From: Propionibacteriaceae bacterium UBA6238
Lineage (GTDB): Bacteria > Actinomycetota > Actinomycetes > Propionibacteriales > Propionibacteriaceae
Direction: 5' to 3'
Assembly: GCA_002441465.1 (NCBI GenBank)
Contig: DJWE01000078.1
Coordinates: 11,296-27,687, forward strand
DNA length: 16,392 nt
In this document: in pieces, positions 12,171 through 16,392 of the stretch
Numbering within the stretch: position 1 is the first letter of the stretch
How the letters are laid out: each line of letters begins with the position of its first letter
Position numbers and translations under genes: made by a program
Notes under the pieces: generated by a model
What the model saw: only the letters and a program-made list of their open reading frames with translations
Database searches by the model: none
Told to the model about the DNA's origin: nothing

Positions 12171-13187
12171 GTGCTCGACGATCGCAAGCTGACCATCCTG
12201 CGGGCCATCGTCACCGACTACGTGTCCATGCGAGAGCCCGTCGGGTCACGCGCGCTCGTGGATCGATACCACCTGGACGTGTCGCCTGCCACGGTGCGCA
12301 ACGACATGGCGGTGCTGGAGGAGGAGGGCTACATCATGCAGCCCCACACCAGTGCCGGCCGGATTCCCACCGATAAGGGCTACCGCCTCTTCGTCGACCG
12401 ACTGGGCACGGTCAAGCCGCTCTCGATCGCCGAACGTCGGGCGATCGAGACGTTCATGGCCGGTGCGGTCGACATCGACGACGTGGTGCGCCGCACGGTC
12501 AGGCTGCTCGCTCAGATCACCCGGCAGGTAGCGATCGTGCAGTACCCGATCTTGTCCACCGCGATCATCCGTCACCTCGAGATCGTCACCTTGACTCCTG
12601 AGCGTGGGCTGCTGATCCTGGTCAACTCCGCCGGCAAGGTCGACCAGCACCCGGTGGATCTCGGCGGCGCCGCAGAGGACACGGTGGCCGATCTGCGCGG
12701 ACGGCTGAACGCCGCGCTGGTCGGGCTTTCGCCGAACCAGGTGGCCGAGCAGGCCGAGCGTCTGGTGGAGGCACTGCCCGACGACGCCCGCGGCCTGGGC
12801 GCAGCCGTGGTGTCGGCGATCCTCGAACTGGTCACGACCGACCCGTCCACGCGGGTTGTGGTGGGTGGCGTGCCGAACTTGACCCGCTTTTCCGACCAGT
12901 ACGAGACCACCGTTCGTCCGGTGCTGGAGGCACTGGAGGAACAGGTCGTGCTGCTGCGGTTGTTGGGCGAGGTGGCCGGCTCGGGCGACGTCACCGTCCG
13001 GATCGGCCACGAGAATCCGTACGCGCCCTTGCGTGCCACTTCGGTGGTCGCCAGCGGGTACGGCACCGACGACGACATCTGGGCCAACCTGGGGGTGGTG
13101 GGTCCCACTCGGATGGACTACCCCTCGACGATGGCCGCGGTGCGGGCGGTGGCCCGCTACGTGGGCCGGTTCCTAGCTGAAGGATGA
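12171..13187 (+). CDS. hrcA: Heat-inducible transcription repressor HrcA
   Basis: GTG 12171 is 6 bases after GGGAGG (12159-12164). The 338-residue protein begins with a winged-helix DNA-binding domain (LDDRKLTILRAIVTDYV, then EPVGSRALVDRYHLDVSPATVRNDM), followed by the family hallmark HTSAGRIPTDKGYR (59-72). The rest is the inserted dimerisation and core region, ending ALRAVARYVGRF-like in GPTRMDYPSTMAAVRAVARY. HrcA binds CIRCE and represses chaperone genes; its activity depends on GroEL in well-studied species. The CIRCE site upstream shows autoregulation. The gene lies 3 bases before dnaJ, so the two should be co-transcribed. Confidence 0.97.
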   Translation: MLDDRKLTILRAIVTDYVSMREPVGSRALVDRYHLDVSPATVRNDMAVLEEEGYIMQPHTSAGRIPTDKGYRLFVDRLGTVKPLSIAERRAIETFMAGAVDIDDVVRRTVRLLAQITRQVAIVQYPILSTAIIRHLEIVTLTPERGLLILVNSAGKVDQHPVDLGGAAEDTVADLRGRLNAALVGLSPNQVAEQAERLVEALPDDARGLGAAVVSAILELVTTDPSTRVVVGGVPNLTRFSDQYETTVRPVLEALEEQVVLLRLLGEVAGSGDVTVRIGHENPYAPLRATSVVASGYGTDDDIWANLGVVGPTRMDYPSTMAAVRAVARYVGRFLAEG

Positions 13188-13190
13188 TGT

Positions 13191-14354
13191 GTGAGCGCTG
13201 ATTACTACGAGGTGCTGGGCGTGCCTCGGGACGCGACCCCTGAGCAGATCAAGAAGGCCTACCGCCGCCTCGCGATGAAGTATCACCCGGACGTGGCCGA
13301 CGCCCCGGACGCCGCCGAGAAGTTCAAGGAGATCGGCGAGGCCTACGAGGTCTTGCACGACCCCAACAAGCGTTCGATGTACGACCGCGGCGGCGACCCG
13401 CTGGGCGGCGGGTTCGGCGGTGGAGCCGGTGGTTTCGGGTTCCCCGGCGGGGGATTCGACTTCACCAACCTCGTGGACGCGATGTTCGGCGGCCAGGCGA
13501 GTCGTGGTCCCCGCTCCCGGGTGCGTCGCGGGCAGGACGCTCTGGTGCGGCTCAGCCTCACCCTCGCGGAGGCGGCGTTCGGCATCACCAAGCCGCTGCG
13601 GGTCGATACCGCAGTGGTGTGCCCGCGCTGCTCGGGCTCCGGCTCGGAGGGTGGCGGCGAGCCGGTCACCTGCGGAACTTGCCACGGCTCCGGCGACGTG
13701 ATCCAGGTGCAGCGGTCGTTCCTTGGGGAGATCCGGACCAGCCAGCCGTGCCCCACGTGCCGCGGCTACGGCACGATCATCGCCAATCCCTGCGGCGAGT
13801 GCTCCGGCGAGGGCCGGGTGCGCAGCAACCGCACCATCAACGTCAAGATCCCGGCCGGCGTCGCCACCGGCAACCGGGTGCATCTTGTTTCCCAGGGCGA
13901 GGTCGGCCCGGGCGGCGGCCCGGCCGGTGATCTCTACGTCGAGCTGTCCATCGCGCCGCACGAGGTGTTCAAGCGGGAGGGCGACAACCTGGAAGTCGTG
14001 GTGAAGGTGCCGATGACCGCAGCCGCGCTGGGCACTCAGGTCACTCTCGACACGCTTGAGGCCGAACGCGACGACCTGGACGCGGAGCTCGCCACGGTGG
14101 CGGTCGACATCCCGGCCGGCACCCAGTCGGGCACCCGGATCACCATCCCCGGACGCGGCGTTCCTCGCCTGCGCAGGGACGGTCGCGGCGAGCTCGGGGT
14201 GACCCTGCTCGTGCAGACCCCGACCCGGCTGGACGACGACCAGCGCGATCTGCTCCGTCAGCTGGCCGAGCTTCGCGACGAGGGCCGTCCCGAGGTGTCG
14301 GTGGCCAAGCATGGCAAGGGCGTGCTCGGGTGGCTGAAGGAGGCCTTCTCGTGA
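13191..14354 (+). CDS. dnaJ: Molecular chaperone DnaJ (HrcA-linked copy)
   Basis: GTG 13191 begins 3 bases after the hrcA stop, with AAGGA (13180-13184) inside hrcA as its ribosome-binding site; nearby ATG codons are out of frame. The 387-residue protein has a complete type I layout. The J-domain covers 3-66 with HPD at 32-34. A Gly/Phe-rich linker spans about 70-90. Four CxxCxGxG zinc motifs lie at C144/C147, C161/C164, C187/C190 and C201/C204, followed by the two C-terminal substrate-binding domains. It stimulates DnaK ATPase and holds unfolded proteins. Actinobacteria often have two dnaJ genes, one with dnaK-grpE and one with hrcA; this is the second kind. No dnaK is in the window. Confidence 0.97.
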   Translation: MSADYYEVLGVPRDATPEQIKKAYRRLAMKYHPDVADAPDAAEKFKEIGEAYEVLHDPNKRSMYDRGGDPLGGGFGGGAGGFGFPGGGFDFTNLVDAMFGGQASRGPRSRVRRGQDALVRLSLTLAEAAFGITKPLRVDTAVVCPRCSGSGSEGGGEPVTCGTCHGSGDVIQVQRSFLGEIRTSQPCPTCRGYGTIIANPCGECSGEGRVRSNRTINVKIPAGVATGNRVHLVSQGEVGPGGGPAGDLYVELSIAPHEVFKREGDNLEVVVKVPMTAAALGTQVTLDTLEAERDDLDAELATVAVDIPAGTQSGTRITIPGRGVPRLRRDGRGELGVTLLVQTPTRLDDDQRDLLRQLAELRDEGRPEVSVAKHGKGVLGWLKEAFS

Positions 14355-14430
14355 GTCTCGCCGCGGGCGCCGTCGCGCTCCGGCCAGGATCCACCCTCGT
14401 TCGCCGGAGTTCTGAGTGGGGGAGGCAGGC

Positions 14431-15168
14431 ATGACCGAACCGTTGTTCCTCGCGGTCCTGGACGCCCCCGCGGTCGGCCAGTTGGTCGAGCTCACTGGCG
14501 AGGAGGGCCGACACGCGGCCGCGGTCCGCCGGCTCCGCGTCGGCGAAGTGGTGCTGATCGGTGACGGCAACGGCACCGCCGTCCGCGGGCCAGTGGCGAG
14601 CGTGGACAAGAGCGGGCTCAGCGTCACCGTCGAGGAGGTGCTGCGCGAGCCGGAGCGTCCGGTGCGCTACGTCGCGGTGCAGGCGCTGCCCAAGGGGGAT
14701 CGGGCCGAGCAGGCCGTGGAGATGCTCACCGAGCTGGGTGTCGACGAGATCGTGCCCTGGCAGGCGGAGCGGTCGGTGGTCAAGTGGGCGCCCGACCGGG
14801 TCGAGCGCGGGCTGACCCGGTGGCGAGCGACGGCTCGAGAGGCGGCCAAACAGTGCCGTCGATTCCGCGTGCCCACCGTGACCATGCCGATGACCACAGC
14901 CGAACTCGCGTTGCGGATCGAGCAGACCGACCTCACCGTGGTGCTGCACGAGACCGCACAGACCCGGCTCGGCACGTTCACGCTGCCGCCGATCGGGGAG
15001 ATCATGCTCATCGTGGGTCCCGAGGGTGGGCTCACCGATGACGAGGTGGCCCAGTTCACCGCGGCCGGGGGCCGCACCGCATTGATCGCCGACGCCGTCC
15101 TGCGCACGTCCACGGCCGGCGTGGTCGGGTTGGCCCAACTGCAGGCCCTGGCCGTCCGTGACCGCTGA
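14431..15168 (+). CDS. rsmE: 16S rRNA (uracil-1498-N3)-methyltransferase RsmE
   Basis: ATG 14431 is 5 bases after GGGGGAGG (14418-14425); the in-frame GTG at 14416 would sit on that site. The 245-residue protein has the RsmE layout. An N-terminal PUA-like part has GEEGRHAAAVRRLRVGE at 23-39. A SPOUT methyltransferase domain follows with QALPKGDRAEQAVEMLTELGVDEI (about 83-106) and ERSVVKW. Its knot holds VGPEGGLTDDEV near 195 and ADAVLRTSTAG near 220, which bind S-adenosylmethionine. It methylates U1498 of 16S rRNA. Its last 11 bases overlap the tgt start. The 76 bases after dnaJ hold no gene and no convincing promoter. Confidence 0.95.
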   Translation: MTEPLFLAVLDAPAVGQLVELTGEEGRHAAAVRRLRVGEVVLIGDGNGTAVRGPVASVDKSGLSVTVEEVLREPERPVRYVAVQALPKGDRAEQAVEMLTELGVDEIVPWQAERSVVKWAPDRVERGLTRWRATAREAAKQCRRFRVPTVTMPMTTAELALRIEQTDLTVVLHETAQTRLGTFTLPPIGEIMLIVGPEGGLTDDEVAQFTAAGGRTALIADAVLRTSTAGVVGLAQLQALAVRDR

Positions 15169-16387
15169 GTTCTCCTTCGCCCCGCGCACCGTCCTGCCGA
15201 ACGGGCTCGGCCGCACCGGGGTGATCCACACCCCGCACGGCGATATCCGTACTCCGGCCTTCATCGCGGTGGGGACCAAGGCCACGGTGAAGGCCGTGCT
15301 GCCCGACAGCGTTGCCGAGCTGGGGGCTCAGGCGGTGCTGGCGAACGCTTACCACCTGTTCCTGCAACCGGGCTCCGACATCGTCGACTCCGCCGGCGGG
15401 CTGGGTGCGTTCATGAACTGGCCGGGCCCCACCTTCACCGATTCGGGCGGGTTCCAGGTGATGAGCCTCGGGGTCGGCTTCAAGAAGGTGCTCGCGATGG
15501 ACGCGGCCGGCCTCGCCGACGACGACGTGATCGCCGACGGCAAGAGCCGGCTCGCCCACGTGGACGACGACGGGGTGACCTTCACCTCCCATCTCAACGG
15601 TGACCGGCACCGGTTCACCCCGGAGGTCTCGATGCGGATCCAGCACGAGCTGGGCGCCGACATCATGTTCGCTTTCGACGAGTGCACCACGCTGATGAAC
15701 ACCCGTGAGTACCAGGAGCGCTCGCTGGAGCGGACCCAGGCCTGGGCGGTGCGCTGCCTGGCCGAGCACGGCAGGCTCACCCAGGATCGGACGGGCAAGC
15801 CCTACCAAGCGCTGTTCGGCGTCGTGCAGGGCGCACAGTACGAGGACCTGCGCCGCCGGGCCGCGCATGATCTGGCTGCCCTCGAGGTGGACGGGCACCG
15901 CTTCGACGGCTTCGGCATCGGTGGCGCGCTGGAGAAGGAGAACCTCGGCACGATCGTCGGCTGGGTCTGCTCCGAACTGCCTGTTGACAAGCCGAGACAC
16001 TTGCTGGGTATCTCTGAGCCGGACGACTTCTTCGCCGCGATCGAGGCGGGTGCGGACACCTTCGACTGCGTGATGCCGTCCCGGGTGGCGCGCAATGCGG
16101 CGATCTACACCCGAGACGGCCGGTTCAACGTGAACACTGCAGCCAACCGGCGCAACTTCGGCCCGCTGGAGGACGGCTGCGACTGCTACACCTGCGCCCA
16201 CTACACCCGCGCCTACCTGCATCACCTGTTCAAGGCGAAGGAGATGCTCGCCGCGACCTTGGCCACGATCCACAACGAGCGGTTCACCGTCCGTCTGGTG
16301 GATGACATCCGGGCCAGCATCGAGGACGGCCGGTTCGCGGAGTTCAAGGCCGAGGCGCTGGGACGGTTCTATTCCTCGGAACGCTGA
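15158..16387 (+). CDS. tgt: tRNA-guanine(34) transglycosylase Tgt
   Basis: GTG 15158 lies inside the end of rsmE (11-bp overlap); no better start is near. The 409-residue product ends at TGA 16385-16387. It has the TIM-barrel catalytic set: D95 in TDSGGFQ, D174 in FDECT, Q224 in GVVQG and the nucleophile D303 in FDCVMPSR. The zinc site is CDCYTC (C341, C343, C346) plus H372. Tgt swaps guanine for the queuosine precursor preQ1 (or queuine) in GUN-anticodon tRNAs. Two features differ from the E. coli and Zymomonas enzymes. The base-recognition loop reads GGALEKE (255-261) instead of GGLAVGE. About 25 extra residues (roughly 106-137) follow MSL. No queuosine biosynthesis genes are in the window. 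Confidence 0.95.
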   Translation: MTAEFSFAPRTVLPNGLGRTGVIHTPHGDIRTPAFIAVGTKATVKAVLPDSVAELGAQAVLANAYHLFLQPGSDIVDSAGGLGAFMNWPGPTFTDSGGFQVMSLGVGFKKVLAMDAAGLADDDVIADGKSRLAHVDDDGVTFTSHLNGDRHRFTPEVSMRIQHELGADIMFAFDECTTLMNTREYQERSLERTQAWAVRCLAEHGRLTQDRTGKPYQALFGVVQGAQYEDLRRRAAHDLAALEVDGHRFDGFGIGGALEKENLGTIVGWVCSELPVDKPRHLLGISEPDDFFAAIEAGADTFDCVMPSRVARNAAIYTRDGRFNVNTAANRRNFGPLEDGCDCYTCAHYTRAYLHHLFKAKEMLAATLATIHNERFTVRLVDDIRASIEDGRFAEFKAEALGRFYSSER

Positions 16388-16392
16388 CGCGG

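Noticed and set aside
14377..14409. Possible terminator between dnaJ and rsmE (CTCCGG ... CCGGAG)
   Set aside because: The stem is only 6 bp with a 20-nt loop and no T-run, which is expected by chance in DNA this GC-rich.
13173..14627. Long minus-strand frame opposite dnaJ
   Set aside because: It is a shadow of dnaJ, which has all J-domain and zinc motifs on the plus strand.

Overview
This GC-rich window comes from an actinobacterium. The evidence is lineage-typical families (DUF3097 and DUF5302 proteins, a hrcA-dnaJ pair behind a CIRCE element), many GTG starts and TANNNT-type -10 boxes. The look is closest to Propionibacteriales, but that finer placement is a guess. All main genes are chromosomal in character. 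I see no tRNA or rRNA gene, insertion sequence, phage gene or CRISPR array.

Layout. (1) 1-1080: the 3' part of hemW, with its N-terminus cut off by the window edge. (2) 1081-6824: a five-gene branched-chain (or related) amino-acid ABC transporter operon, livK-livH-livM-livG-livF. It has a structured leader, a strong hairpin between the binding-protein and permease genes, and overlapping or closely spaced permease and ATPase genes. LivM carries a long extra membrane-spanning N-terminal region. (3) 6899-9339: a DUF3097 protein with a probable leaderless promoter; a cluster of short hairpins; a convergent unrecognised gene on the minus strand (7801-8328); and a divergent inositol-monophosphatase-family gene. 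(4) 9340-11096: a two-gene unit of a ribbon-helix-helix (RHH) regulator and a DUF4097 beta-solenoid protein. Three 8-bp TGA(C/T)GTCA sites, spaced exactly 11 bp apart, precede it and run into the RHH start codon. A tiny DUF5302 protein follows. (5) 11102-11941: a metallo-beta-lactamase-fold hydrolase on the minus strand, probably leaderless. (6) 11942-16387: an intergenic region with a 19-bp direct repeat and a hairpin, then a CIRCE operator and hrcA-dnaJ-rsmE-tgt.

How the parts work together. The liv genes make a complete importer: lipoprotein receptor, two permeases, two ATPases. HrcA should repress its own operon through CIRCE and so control the co-transcribed DnaJ. RsmE and Tgt add rRNA and tRNA modification to that unit and overlap by 11 bp. 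The least understood part is the RHH/DUF4097 pair with its phased operator array. It is the best candidate here for a poorly described regulatory module. Other points worth checking are the altered preQ1-recognition loop and 25-residue insertion in Tgt, the Toprim-like motif in DUF3097, and the extended LivM.
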